Below, piece by piece: positions 37,018 to 46,496 of a stretch of DNA of 64,000 bases. Position 1 is the stretch's first letter, and the number at the start of each line of letters is the position of its first letter. Made by a program: the position numbers and the translations under genes. This DNA is from an uncultured Clostridia bacterium (GTDB taxonomy: Bacteria > Bacillota > Clostridia > TANB77 > CAG-508). The notes below the pieces were generated by a model that was not told where the DNA came from, searched no databases, and saw only the letters and a program-made list of their open reading frames with translations. The DNA is taken from NCBI GenBank assembly GCA_934183325.1, contig CAKPSH010000001.1, positions 111,681 through 175,680 of the forward strand. Direction: 5' to 3'.

Positions 37018-37046
37018 ATTATAGCATTTTATTTTCTTTATGTCAA
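37018..37046 (-). promoter_or_regulatory. Consensus promoter of the SleB-like gene
   Basis: Minus-strand TTGACA (37041-37046), 17 bases, then TATAAT (37018-37023) with an extended TGC before the -10. Expected transcription start is about 37011, which excludes the ATG at 37013. The -35 shares a palindrome GTCAA-TTAAT-TTGAC (37042-37056) with the divergent gene's side. Confidence 0.85.
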
Positions 37047-37080
37047 TTAATTTGACTATATCGCACAACAAATCTTGTAG

Positions 37081-37109
37081 TTGAATTTTGTTATATTTTT
37101 TGCTATACT
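37081..37109 (+). promoter_or_regulatory. Promoter of the HTH-repeat gene
   Basis: TTGAAT (37081-37086), 17 bases, TATACT (37104-37109) with the extended TGC. AGAAGG lies 6 bases before the ATG at 37144. An alternative -35 at 37052 has no good -10. Confidence 0.7.
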
Positions 37110-37143
37110 ATTTGATTATAAGAATTATGTAAAGAAGGTAATT

Positions 37144-39195
37144 ATGGGATTTGAAAATAAAATTGAACAAGAACACAATGAAATTATAAATAATTTAAAA
37201 CAAGCTGGTTATGCAAATAAAACTATCCAATACTCAGATTTTTTGAAAATTTATGAGCCTTATAAATCTATTATGAGTGAATTAGAGTTTGCATATCTTT
37301 TAGGAATAAACTATGAAAAATTTAGAAATCTTAGATCTAAGGGAACTAAAACAAGAATTTTGGTTCAAGTTGCTTCTCCAGAATTAAAAGAAACTATAAT
37401 TAATAAATTAAAAGCATTAGGATATACAAATAAAAAAATTAATTATGCAGAATTTTTAGAGCTTTATAAAGAATACTCTACACAAATAACTGAAAAAGAT
37501 TTTTCTGAAATAATTGGTATAACATATCAAAGATATCGTAATATTAAAAATAAAGGTGGAAAAACTACTATCTTACCTTTAGATATTGATACAGATAAAA
37601 TAAGAGCTGAAATTCAAGAAAAATATGGAAATATTTTAATAGATTATGAATTGTTTCTAGAGATATATGAGCCCTACAAGTCTCAAATAAATAGTGAATC
37701 TACTTTTGCAGAAATTTTAGGTATTACTATTGGTAATTTTAGTTCAATGAAGAATTTGGGTACAAAAGCTAAAATTTTAAAGCCTGATAATGCATCTGAA
37801 GACTTAAAAGTATCTATTCGAACTTCAATCATTAATCAAGGATATGAGCATAAATTAATAGATTATTCTGAATTTTTATTACTATATAAACCATATTCTG
37901 GCACGCTAACCGAATTACAGTTTGCTAGAATTCTTGGAATAACTAGCACCAAATATAACCAAATTAGGTTTTGTAATACAAGAACTTACGTCTTTGGTAA
38001 AGCTCCACAGCATGTTATTGATATTGACAGTCAAAAAGGAATCCTGGATGAATTAATTTCAGCTGGATATTCTAATAGAAAGATACAATATCCTGAATTT
38101 TTACAGATATATGAAAAATATAAATCGAAAATTGATGAACTACAATTTGCTAATCTAATTGGAATATCATATTCAAATTTCATGTCACTTAAACATCAAA
38201 AAAATGGCGTAATTATTTTAAAGACAGACCATTTATCTGATGAGCAATTACAAAAAATATCTGTAGATGAACAAATAAAAGCAATCACTGGACAATATAT
38301 TGGTTATTCTCAATTTCTAGAGCTATATGCTACTTATTCTAATTTTATGACTGAATTGCAATTTGCTGAAGCAATTGGAATCTCCCCTACTAGTTATCAT
38401 AATTTAAAAAGTGGAAATGTTAGAGTTGACAAATTGTATTCTAAAAGAACAAGAATTAGATATGTAACTAGTGAAAGTCGAGTTTATTCTGAAAGTGAAA
38501 TAGCTGACTTTTGTAAAAAATATGATTGTAATATGCGTGACTTTTTAAAAATTATGTGTCACACTGAAAATGAAGAATTGATAGATGAATACTATATAAT
38601 TTTACAAACAAAAGGTATATTTGTTGGAAATGTACCAATAGATAATCATATATTAGAGCAATATGGTGATACTATCATAAATTTCATTAATACCCAATGT
38701 GAGCTTCTTGGTAGAATTTATAAGCAAAGTATATATTGTGATGATATTGCTAGTGATACTATATTTTATATTACCCAAAAATGTGGTCATTTTTTTAATA
38801 ATTTTGATAAAGATAGAGCTGTCAGAATTATTAAAATTATTGCAAAAAAATACATAACATGTCTATATCGTTCTCATTTAAGATTAAGAAATTTTTCATT
38901 GGACCAAATTGATAAAACCTTAAGTGATCACCATACCTATACATTAGATAAAACACAAGATACTGAATCATCAGCAATTGCTAATATAAAAAATGATAGC
39001 CATGATATTTATGATGCTTGTATAAACTTATTGCAATATTATTATGATTTAGGATTTTCTCGTGCAGATACAATAGCTAAGGTTTCTCAGGATTTAAACT
39101 TAACTCAAGACAAAATGCTAGAAATAATGACACAATATTTATTAAATAGAAATAAGGTAAAACAAACTTTGTCAGGCGAATATTATTTAAGATAG
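37144..39195 (+). CDS. Six-repeat HTH-like protein with sigma-like C-terminus
   Basis: A 683-residue protein I cannot assign to a known family. Residues 12-431 are six repeats of about 65-70 residues (12-74, 81-144, 151-212, 218-284, 296-359, 371-431). They share Y..FL.LY..Y, a Glu, FA..LGI and a following basic helix ending near K..IL. The FA..LGI part resembles XRE-type helix-turn-helix. The C-terminus (500-683) resembles sigma-70 region 2: DDIASDTIFYITQKCG and RAVRIIKIIAKKYITCLYR. It is the only plus-strand gene. A longer reading to 37081 would start upstream of the promoter's transcription start, so 37144 is used. DNA binding is inferred. Confidence 0.8.
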   Translation: MGFENKIEQEHNEIINNLKQAGYANKTIQYSDFLKIYEPYKSIMSELEFAYLLGINYEKFRNLRSKGTKTRILVQVASPELKETIINKLKALGYTNKKINYAEFLELYKEYSTQITEKDFSEIIGITYQRYRNIKNKGGKTTILPLDIDTDKIRAEIQEKYGNILIDYELFLEIYEPYKSQINSESTFAEILGITIGNFSSMKNLGTKAKILKPDNASEDLKVSIRTSIINQGYEHKLIDYSEFLLLYKPYSGTLTELQFARILGITSTKYNQIRFCNTRTYVFGKAPQHVIDIDSQKGILDELISAGYSNRKIQYPEFLQIYEKYKSKIDELQFANLIGISYSNFMSLKHQKNGVIILKTDHLSDEQLQKISVDEQIKAITGQYIGYSQFLELYATYSNFMTELQFAEAIGISPTSYHNLKSGNVRVDKLYSKRTRIRYVTSESRVYSESEIADFCKKYDCNMRDFLKIMCHTENEELIDEYYIILQTKGIFVGNVPIDNHILEQYGDTIINFINTQCELLGRIYKQSIYCDDIASDTIFYITQKCGHFFNNFDKDRAVRIIKIIAKKYITCLYRSHLRLRNFSLDQIDKTLSDHHTYTLDKTQDTESSAIANIKNDSHDIYDACINLLQYYYDLGFSRADTIAKVSQDLNLTQDKMLEIMTQYLLNRNKVKQTLSGEYYLR

Positions 39196-39256
39196 TTTTT
39201 AATAACATAAATTATACATATACCAACAATATTTTAATGACTAAAACATTGTATAT

Positions 39257-39295
39257 ACCAAAAAGGAAAAGAATTAATTTCTTTTCCTTTTTGGT
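39257..39295. terminator. Bidirectional terminator between the HTH-repeat gene and recA
   Basis: A perfect 17-bp stem (39257-39273 with 39279-39295, ACCAAAAAGGAAAAGAA) with loop TTAAT lies between converging genes. Runs of A and T in the stem give U-rich ends in both directions. Confidence 0.85.
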
Positions 39296-39332
39296 TTATA
39301 TATCTTTTTATTATATTAGTTAATTGTATAAA

Positions 39333-40400
39333 TTATTCTTCATCTTCTTTAAATTCTTCATCGTCATCATCTTGTTCTGTTTCATTTGTTAAACTATTTT
39401 CAAATGCTCTATTAAAATTCTCTCTGACTTTTTTCTCTATTTCATCAGCAATTTCTTTATGTTCTTCTAGATATTTTTTAGTGTTATCCCTTCCTTGTGC
39501 AATTTTTTCTCCTTTATAACTAAACCAAGAACCACTTTTATTGACTATATCTAAGTTAACTGCTAGGTCTAGGATATTTCCTATTTTAGAAATTCCCTTT
39601 CCATACATTATATCGAATTCAGCTTCTCTAAATGGTGGAGCTACCTTGTTTTTTACTACTTTTGCTCTTGCTCTATTTCCTATTACTTCTCCATCTTGTT
39701 TTATATTTTCTATTTTTCTTATATCAATTCTTACAGATGCATAGTATTTTAATGCTCTACCTCCTGTTGTTGTTTCAGGATTTCCAAACATTACACCTAC
39801 TTTTTCTCTTAATTGGTTTATAAATATTAGAACTGTTTTTGATTTATTTATTGCTCCTGTTAGTTTTCTTAATGCTTGTGACATAAGTCTTGCTTGAAGA
39901 CCAATATGAGAATCTCCCATGTCTCCATCTATTTCTGCTTTTGGTACTAATGCTGCTACTGAATCTACAACAACTACATCTAATGCTCCGCTTCTAATTA
40001 ATGCTTCTGTTATTTCCAATGCTTGCTCTCCTGTATCTGGTTGAGAAACAATTAAATTATCTATATCTACGCCTAAATGTTTAGCATATACTGGGTCTAA
40101 TGCATGTTCTGCATCAATAAAAGCAACTTCTCCTTTTTCTTTTTGTGCTTCTGCTATGATATGTAAAGCAAGAGTTGTTTTTCCTGAAGATTCTGGACCA
40201 TATATTTCTATTATTCTTCCTCTTGGAACTCCTCCAATTCCTAATGCAATATCTAGACTTAATGCTCCTGTTGGAATTGCTTCAACTTCCATTGCTTTAT
40301 ATTCTCCTAGTTTCATTACAGAACCTTTTCCAAATTGTTTTTCTATTTGTCCCATTGCTACTTCTAAGGCTTTCTTTTTTTCGCTATTTACTTCACTCAT
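39333..40400 (-). CDS. recA: Recombinase RecA
   Basis: RecA, 355 residues, forms the ATP-dependent strand-exchange filament and triggers LexA self-cleavage. Walker A is [13 protein letters not shown], Walker B is [12 protein letters not shown], loop 2 is [19 protein letters not shown], and the acidic tail [11 protein letters not shown] is standard. The gene has a near-consensus promoter with a possible LexA box just after the -10, fitting SOS control, as in dinD at 10029. It converges on the HTH-repeat gene through a shared terminator. Confidence 0.98.
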   Translation of the reverse strand: MSEVNSEKKKALEVAMGQIEKQFGKGSVMKLGEYKAMEVEAIPTGALSLDIALGIGGVPRGRIIEIYGPESSGKTTLALHIIAEAQKEKGEVAFIDAEHALDPVYAKHLGVDIDNLIVSQPDTGEQALEITEALIRSGALDVVVVDSVAALVPKAEIDGDMGDSHIGLQARLMSQALRKLTGAINKSKTVLIFINQLREKVGVMFGNPETTTGGRALKYYASVRIDIRKIENIKQDGEVIGNRARAKVVKNKVAPPFREAEFDIMYGKGISKIGNILDLAVNLDIVNKSGSWFSYKGEKIAQGRDNTKKYLEEHKEIADEIEKKVRENFNRAFENSLTNETEQDDDDEEFKEDEE

Positions 40401-40427
40401 TATATTTTCATTCCCTTCGATTATTTT

Positions 40428-40475
40428 AAAACGTATGTTTGTACTTAATATATACTATTAGTTTTTTTTTGTCAA
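40428..40475 (-). promoter_or_regulatory. recA promoter and possible LexA box
   Basis: Minus-strand TTGACA (40470-40475), 17 bases, TATATT (40447-40452). Just downstream, CAAACATACGTTTT (40428-40441) matches 10 of 14 positions of the Gram-positive LexA site and is itself an AAAC-N4-GTTT palindrome. The promoter is clear; the operator is plausible. Confidence 0.65.
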
Positions 40476-40551
40476 CCCTTTTTATTATTTTATGTTTAAT
40501 TTTTTATTATGTTTTATACAATTTGAAATGTGTTCTTATTTCGTATTCTAG

Positions 40552-42027
40552 TTATATTTCAAAATAAAACTCCACTCCATTCTCTCTATTTATCACACCA
40601 TAGTCTTTTCCTATTCTTTCCATTAATGCTTTTACCAATGATAATCCTATTCCAGTTCCTCCATCATCTCTGTTTCTAGATTCATCTACTTTATAAAATC
40701 TTTTCCATATTCTATCTATGTTTTCTACGTCAATATTGTCGCCTGTATTAAATACTGATATTCTTGTATTTTCTCCTTTTTTTACAATATTTATGGCAAT
40801 TTCTTTTTCTCCGTTTACTTCTTTTACATTTTTTAATGCATTTGTAAAGTAGTTATTTATTATTTGTTCAATATAAAATTCATCTGCACATATTATATGT
40901 TTTTCTTCACTATTAAATTCTATATTTACTTTCTTTTCTTGTATCATAATATTTGATTTTCTAATCATTTCTGAAATTAACTCTGATACATTAAATTCTT
41001 TATCATTGAATTCAAGTTCTCCATACTCGATTTTTATTAATTCGAGTAATCTTTTTACAAGTATATTCATTTTATTAGCTTCATCTAAAATGACTTCTGC
41101 GTAAAATTTTCTACTTTCTTCACTATTTGCTACATTTTCTACTAATCCTTCTGCATACCCCTGTATTAATGCTATCGGTGTCTTTAATTCGTGTGATACA
41201 TCAGAAATAAATTGTTTTCTCATCTCATCTGTTCTTGATTTTTTTTCAATATCTTTTTCTAAGGCTGTATTTGTTGCCTTTAACTGTTTTATTGTATTTT
41301 CCATTATTGTAGACATTGCATTAATATTTTTTCCTAAATTATCAATCTCATCATTTGATTTACTTGGCTTGTATTTAGCAGTAAAATCCAATTTTGCCAT
41401 TTTATTTGTTACTTCATTTAATTGTAGTATTGGATCTGTAAATTTTTTAGATATAATTGTTACTACGATTCCACTTACAATTAGTGTAATGCAACCCATT
41501 AGCTGTAAAAAGCTATTAGAAATGTTAACGCTTTCTTTTATAGATGCTAATGGCACCCTTATATATAATCTGTAATCATTATCTAAGCTTGAAGTTAAAT
41601 AAATAAAATTATATCCTGTTGTTACATCTCTTGCTTGATTTATGGTTATTTTTTCTCCTGAATATATTTCACTTGCATTATATAAAAATTCTCTTTTTAT
41701 AATAATCCCCATATAATTTGGAATAAAGTTTTGATTTGACATATATACTGTTGTTCCATTTGGTTTTGTTATTAATATTTCAAATCCATTGTTTTCCATT
41801 TCTGATGTTTCATTAGAAATATTTATTTCTGTTTCTGGATTTGTATAATAATCGTTGATTTTTTGATAAGCTTCTATTAAATTTTTTTCTTTTGAAAATA
41901 TATAAAATCTTTCTAAAATTATACTATTTATTACAATTAAACAAATTATTATTATTATTAATGTTATTGCCAATGTTAAAAATAATTTTATTCGAATTGA
42001 ATTTATTTTATTTTTATTTTTTTTCAT
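40552..42027 (-). CDS. Sensor histidine kinase with HAMP domain
   Basis: A membrane kinase: helix near residues 12-32, an extracytoplasmic sensor of about 125 residues, a second helix (near 175-195) and HAMP. The dimerisation domain has SDVSHELKTPIALIQGYAEG (phospho-His), followed by the ATPase domain with NYFTNALKN, RFYKVDESRNRDDGGTGIGLSL. Length is normal. ATG at 42027 with GGGAG upstream is preferred to one at 42060 inside the response regulator gene. It forms a two-component pair with the next gene; the signal is unknown. Confidence 0.93.
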   Translation of the reverse strand: MKKNKNKINSIRIKLFLTLAITLIIIIICLIVINSIILERFYIFSKEKNLIEAYQKINDYYTNPETEINISNETSEMENNGFEILITKPNGTTVYMSNQNFIPNYMGIIIKREFLYNASEIYSGEKITINQARDVTTGYNFIYLTSSLDNDYRLYIRVPLASIKESVNISNSFLQLMGCITLIVSGIVVTIISKKFTDPILQLNEVTNKMAKLDFTAKYKPSKSNDEIDNLGKNINAMSTIMENTIKQLKATNTALEKDIEKKSRTDEMRKQFISDVSHELKTPIALIQGYAEGLVENVANSEESRKFYAEVILDEANKMNILVKRLLELIKIEYGELEFNDKEFNVSELISEMIRKSNIMIQEKKVNIEFNSEEKHIICADEFYIEQIINNYFTNALKNVKEVNGEKEIAINIVKKGENTRISVFNTGDNIDVENIDRIWKRFYKVDESRNRDDGGTGIGLSLVKALMERIGKDYGVINRENGVEFYFEI

Positions 42028-42046
42028 CTTTCCAATTCTCCCTGTA

Positions 42047-42727
42047 TTATTTTGTCTCAAATTTATATCCTATTCCTCTTATTGTTTTTATATATTTGCC
42101 TTTTTTTCCTAATTTATGTCTTATCTTTTTTATGTGACTATCTATTGTTCTTGAATCTCCATAATAGTCATAGTTCCATACATTATTTAATATTTTGTCT
42201 CTAGAAAGAGCTATTCCATTATTATCTAATAGATATTTTAATAGTTCATATTCTCTTAAACTCATATCTATTAATTTTCCATCTACTGTTACAGTTCTAG
42301 CTTTATCATCTATTTCTATTCCCCCCATATCAATATTATTTTCTATTTGTTCTGATTTTCCTCTTCTTAAAATTGCTTCTACTCTTGCTACTAATATTTT
42401 GGGGCTGAATGGTTTTGCAATATATTCATCTACTCCTAGTTCAAATCCGAATAATTCGTCTTGTTCCTCTCCTCTTGCTGTTAGCATTATAATTGGTACT
42501 TGAGATGTTTGTCTAATTTGCCTTAATACAGACCACCCATCTAATTTTGGCATCATTACATCTAGTAATATTAATGAAATATCTTCTTTCATTTGGTTAA
42601 ATATATCTAATGCCTCTTCTCCATCTTTTGCCTGTATAATTTTATATCCTTTCTGTTCTAAAAAGTCCTTTATAAGCATTCTCATTCTTTCTTCATCATC
42701 AACTACAAGTATATTGCAATTTTTCAT
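42047..42727 (-). CDS. OmpR/PhoB-family response regulator
   Basis: A response regulator with an N-terminal receiver (DDEERMRM acidic pocket, phospho-Asp in LILLDVMMP, Lys in YIAKPFSP). The C-terminal winged helix ends SRTIDSHIKKIRHKLG and TIRGIGYKFE. The ATG at 42727 with CGGAGG at 5 bases is chosen over one at 42778. It precedes the kinase on the same strand. Targets are unknown; the operator cannot be seen. Confidence 0.95.
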   Translation of the reverse strand: MKNCNILVVDDEERMRMLIKDFLEQKGYKIIQAKDGEEALDIFNQMKEDISLILLDVMMPKLDGWSVLRQIRQTSQVPIIMLTARGEEQDELFGFELGVDEYIAKPFSPKILVARVEAILRRGKSEQIENNIDMGGIEIDDKARTVTVDGKLIDMSLREYELLKYLLDNNGIALSRDKILNNVWNYDYYGDSRTIDSHIKKIRHKLGKKGKYIKTIRGIGYKFETK

Positions 42728-42821
42728 AATAACCTCCGTTTGTTTTTTATTTATAATATAAACTATTTTTATGTGCATTATGTGAATTTTTTATTTTATT
42801 TTTTTGATTTTTTGTATTAAA

Positions 42822-42840
42822 AGAAAGCCGTTAGCTTTCT
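42822..42840 (-). terminator. Terminator overlapping the end of the 119-residue gene
   Basis: AGAAAGC-TAACG-GCTTTCT is a perfect 7-bp hairpin followed on the minus strand by TTTTA. A competing longer hairpin pairs AAAGCCGT upstream with ACGGCTTT, putting the stop codon in its loop. Confidence 0.6.
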
Positions 42841-43198
42841 ATACATGCTCACGGCTTTTTTCTTCATTTTCTTGATTCCAACGTAAAACTTTGATATTTT
42901 TGTATATATCTAATATTCTACTATATTTCTGATATTCATCTTCCCATAACATATTAGGCACTTTGTCAAAAGCAGAAAATACTTTTTCCGCTTCCATTAA
43001 AAATACAACTTGTTCTCTTTGTGTCATCTTATCATATTGTCTAGCTCCTTTATATAAGGCATCTAATACTTGTGTTGCTTGTACAAATCCCCAAAAATCC
43101 TTAATATTTATTCCTGCCATTTTTATCTGCATAACTGCAAATGCACATAATGCAAATATCATTAATATTAGTATATATATTATAATTAATAATTCCAC
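42839..43198 (-). CDS. Small membrane-anchored protein, unknown
   Basis: A 119-residue protein with one N-terminal membrane helix (residues 3-24) and a cytoplasmic helical domain rich in Tyr, Lys and Glu. No family was recognised. It lies 56 bases downstream of the dNTPase gene and ends at a terminator that overlaps its last codons. Base use matches the neighbours. Position suggests co-transcription with proS and the dNTPase, without hinting at function. Confidence 0.7.
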   Translation of the reverse strand: MELLIIIYILILMIFALCAFAVMQIKMAGINIKDFWGFVQATQVLDALYKGARQYDKMTQREQVVFLMEAEKVFSAFDKVPNMLWEDEYQKYSRILDIYKNIKVLRWNQENEEKSREHV

Positions 43199-43254
43199 GT
43201 TAATTATCTCCTTAACATTTTTGATACTTTTTTATTATATCACTTTTTACCATT

Positions 43255-44424
43255 TTAGGCAAATCTTACATCTAAATTACTTGCACATTCTTTTAAGAAG
43301 AATTTATCTGTTTGTCCTGCCATATAATCTATTACCATTCTCTTGACATCAGTGTTTTGTTTATATTCTTTTGTTTTATCATTAACAAAATCATATAACA
43401 TTTTTTCTGAATAAGGCATATTATTTGCAATTTCTATGTGATTTCTATAATCTTTTTCTTTTAATTTTTCTAGATAAATCTCATATAAATCATTGAATGC
43501 TACTCTTAATTTAGGTCTATTTTTACAAGCTTCATCTGAATTATATATGTTCTTATAATTCCAGTCTTTTAAACTCATCAAAGCATAAAATACACTTTTT
43601 GAAAGTCTTATATATTCCATATCTATACTGTTTTTTATTATGTCTAAAATAAGAGTATTTACAATACTTGAATTATTATCTCCTAATATTTCTACTATTG
43701 GTTCTGGTATTTGTCTTCTTTCAATCACTCCTAGTGTAATTGCGTCTTCTATGTCTCTTCCTATGTATGCTATTATATCTGAAATTCTTACTACACAGCC
43801 TTCTAATGTCATTGGTTTTATTCTTTTACTGTATCCTTCCTCTGTAAATACTTTTTCTATTTCTTCCAAGACCTCTTGTGGTGTCTTTTTCTTATTTGGT
43901 TCATATCTATTTATTAGAAGTTCTCCATTATGTGCTAGTATTCCATCTAAGGTTTGTATGCTTATATTCAAATCTTCTATATCTTTCAATATTCTTACAC
44001 TTTGAGCATTATGACAAAAATATCCTATTTGCTCTCTTTGACATATTTCATCTAAAAATCTTTCTCCAGTATGTCCAAATGGAGTATGTCCTATATCATG
44101 ACCTAGTGCTATAGCTTCAATTAAATCTTCATTTAATCGAAGGGCTCTTCCTATTGTTCTTGCAATCTTTGATACTAATTGTACATGTAAAACTCTATGT
44201 GTTATATGATCATTGTCTGTAAATGAATATACTTGTGTTTTATCTATATATCTTGTATATCCTTGTGAATGAATTATTCTGTCTATATCTCTAAAAAATT
44301 CTGGTCTTATGTCTTTATTATCGTTCTTAAGCCTTACACTTTCATTAGATTTACATGCGATTGGAGATAGCAATGACTCTTTTTCTAACATTGTCCATTT
44401 TACATCTTCTAGTATATCTCTCAT
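43255..44424 (-). CDS. dGTP triphosphohydrolase (dNTPase)
   Basis: A 389-residue HD-domain dNTPase that splits dNTPs to nucleoside and tripolyphosphate. The metal-binding His/HD set is complete: DHITHRVLHVQLVSKIAR, LGHDIGHTPFGHTGERFLDE and RISDIIAYIGRDIEDAI. This is the ordinary short form, in contrast to the 672-residue relative at 15438. It follows proS by 16 bases and is probably co-transcribed. Regulation is not visible. Confidence 0.92.
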   Translation of the reverse strand: MRDILEDVKWTMLEKESLLSPIACKSNESVRLKNDNKDIRPEFFRDIDRIIHSQGYTRYIDKTQVYSFTDNDHITHRVLHVQLVSKIARTIGRALRLNEDLIEAIALGHDIGHTPFGHTGERFLDEICQREQIGYFCHNAQSVRILKDIEDLNISIQTLDGILAHNGELLINRYEPNKKKTPQEVLEEIEKVFTEEGYSKRIKPMTLEGCVVRISDIIAYIGRDIEDAITLGVIERRQIPEPIVEILGDNNSSIVNTLILDIIKNSIDMEYIRLSKSVFYALMSLKDWNYKNIYNSDEACKNRPKLRVAFNDLYEIYLEKLKEKDYRNHIEIANNMPYSEKMLYDFVNDKTKEYKQNTDVKRMVIDYMAGQTDKFFLKECASNLDVRFA

Positions 44425-44440
44425 AGCTTTCCTCCTTATA

Positions 44441-45883
44441 TTAATATTGTCTTCCCCAAACTACCATTGTTGTTGCGTCTTTACCACAGCATACACATTT
44501 TGTTCCTATTTTTTCTTGAATAAATGGAATACATCTTGAATGTGCTCCTGTCAATTCTTTTATTTTATCTTCACAAGCAACATCTCCACACCACATTGTT
44601 TTTATATATCCTTGTTTTTCATTTATATTTTTTACAAATTCATCTAAATTTTGTGCTGTTGTTGTTCTTTCATCTCTGATTTTTTTGCATTGTTCAAACA
44701 TATTAGCTTGTATTTTTTCTAATAGCTCTTGTATTTTGTCTTCTAATTCATCTAAATTTACTGTTTCTTTTTCTAAGGTATCTCTTCTTACTATTACACA
44801 TACATTGTTTTCTATATCTCTTGGCCCTATTTCTATTCTTACAGGTACTCCTCTAAGTTCCCAATCATTAAATTTGTAACCTGGTGTATAATTATCTCTT
44901 AAGTCTGCTTCTACCCTGAATTTTTTATTTAGTCTTTCGTATAATTCTGTAGCTTTTTCTTTTACGCCTTCTTTTTTTATCATTACTGGTACTATTACTA
45001 CTTGAATTGGTGCAACTTTTGGTGGAAGTTTTAATCCTCTATTATCTCCATGTGCCATAATAACTGCTCCAATTAATCTAGTACTTATTCCCCAAGAAGT
45101 TTGATATCCGTATTCTTCTTTTCCTTCTCTATTTTGGAATTTTACTTCAAATGGCTTTGTAAAGTTTTGACCAAAATAGTGTGATGTTCCGGCTTGTATT
45201 GCTCTTCCGTCATGCATTAGAGTTTCCACCGTATATGTTGCCTCTGCCCCTGAGAATTTTTCTTTTTCTGTTTTTCTTCCTTTTAAAACAGGAATTGCTA
45301 GTAAGTTTTCTATAACATCTGCATATATATTTAACATTTGTAAAGTTCTTTCTTCTGCTTCTTCCTTTGTCTCATGAATTGTATGACCTTCTTGCCATAA
45401 AAATTCTCTTGAACGCAAAAATGGTTTTGTTTCTTTTTCCCATCTTAATACATTACACCATTGATTATATACTAATGGTAAATCTCTCCATGATTTTAAC
45501 CATTTTGAATATAAATCACAGAACATTGTTTCTGATGTTGGTCTAATTAATAATCTTTCTTCTAATTTCTTACCACCAGCTTCTGTGACAGTTGCTACTT
45601 CTGGTGCAAATCCTTCTACATGGTCTTTTTCTTTTTGTAATAAACCTTCTGGAATTAACACTGGAAAATAAACATTTTTTACACCTGTTTCTTTAAATTT
45701 TTCATCTGCGTATTTTTGTATATTTTCCCATATTGCATAACCATAAGGTTTTATAGCAATACATCCTTTTGTTCCTGTATAGTCTGCTAAATCTGCTTTC
45801 AATACAATATCTGTATACCATTTGGCAAAATCTTCTTCAATATTTGTTACTTCTTTTACAAAATTTTTATCTTCACCTGACAT
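44441..45883 (-). CDS. proS: Prolyl-tRNA synthetase, archaeal/eukaryotic type
   Basis: A 480-residue class II ProRS of the archaeal/eukaryotic (type 3) form. Motif 2 is [24 protein letters not shown]. There is no YbaK-like editing insert. The C-terminal domain has a four-Cys set (CGDVAC and CVCCGKD) and the typical C-terminal Tyr (WGRQY). This form occurs in a number of Clostridia and Mollicutes, so it is a useful lineage marker. It starts two bases after scpB's stop. Confidence 0.95.
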   Translation of the reverse strand: MSGEDKNFVKEVTNIEEDFAKWYTDIVLKADLADYTGTKGCIAIKPYGYAIWENIQKYADEKFKETGVKNVYFPVLIPEGLLQKEKDHVEGFAPEVATVTEAGGKKLEERLLIRPTSETMFCDLYSKWLKSWRDLPLVYNQWCNVLRWEKETKPFLRSREFLWQEGHTIHETKEEAEERTLQMLNIYADVIENLLAIPVLKGRKTEKEKFSGAEATYTVETLMHDGRAIQAGTSHYFGQNFTKPFEVKFQNREGKEEYGYQTSWGISTRLIGAVIMAHGDNRGLKLPPKVAPIQVVIVPVMIKKEGVKEKATELYERLNKKFRVEADLRDNYTPGYKFNDWELRGVPVRIEIGPRDIENNVCVIVRRDTLEKETVNLDELEDKIQELLEKIQANMFEQCKKIRDERTTTAQNLDEFVKNINEKQGYIKTMWCGDVACEDKIKELTGAHSRCIPFIQEKIGTKCVCCGKDATTMVVWGRQY

Positions 45884-45885
45884 TT

Positions 45886-46464
45886 TTATTCCTTCTTTCC
45901 TTCATCATCTTTTATTAAATCATCTATAACAATCTGTTGATTTTCATCTATTTTGTATTTCGGTAGTTCGGGGAGTTCATCTAAACTTCCATATCCAAAC
46001 ATTTTTAAAAATTCATCTGTTGTTTTATATGACATCGGTTTTCCCAAAATATCAAGTTTTCCAGCTTCTTCTATTAGATTATATTCTAATAGTTTATATA
46101 CTACTGCATCAGAAGATACTCCTCTTATTGCTTCTATTTCAGCTCTAGTAATTTTAGGATTATATGCTATTATTGCTAAGGTTTCAATTGCAGCCTGAGA
46201 TAGTCTTGGTTTGTTTCTTTTATCTATAATTGGATATATATATTCATAATATTCTTTTCTTGATGACATTTGATAACCATCATTTACTCTTATTATTTCT
46301 AATCCTCTATTTGATTCGTTATAATCATTTTTTATACTATTTATTATATCTACAATTTCTTTTTCATTTAATTCTAAAGCTAATTCAAGTTCTTTTATTG
46401 TTACCACTCTTCCTGCACTGAATAATATTGCTTCTATAATACCTTTATATTTTTCTATATCCAT
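45886..46464 (-). CDS. scpB: Segregation and condensation protein B
   Basis: ScpB, 192 residues, is the winged-helix partner of ScpA in the SMC condensin complex. It shows two winged-helix domains, with [18 protein letters not shown] and the conserved [28 protein letters not shown]. An acidic C-terminus follows. ScpA, often directly upstream, is not here; two small unknown genes occupy that place. It is tightly linked to proS. Confidence 0.94.
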   Translation of the reverse strand: MDIEKYKGIIEAILFSAGRVVTIKELELALELNEKEIVDIINSIKNDYNESNRGLEIIRVNDGYQMSSRKEYYEYIYPIIDKRNKPRLSQAAIETLAIIAYNPKITRAEIEAIRGVSSDAVVYKLLEYNLIEEAGKLDILGKPMSYKTTDEFLKMFGYGSLDELPELPKYKIDENQQIVIDDLIKDDEGKKE

Positions 46465-46496
46465 TATATTTCCTCTCTATCGTATTAGGAAAAAGC

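Noticed and set aside
37043..37080. TTGACT at 37052 as the -35 for the plus-strand gene.
   Set aside because: At 17 bases it meets TTGTAG, a poor -10; TTGAAT/TATACT downstream is much better.
37081..37143. Extended N-terminus of the HTH-repeat protein beginning at 37081.
   Set aside because: It would overlap its own -35 and -10 and lacks an SD; the ATG at 37144 has AGAAGG.
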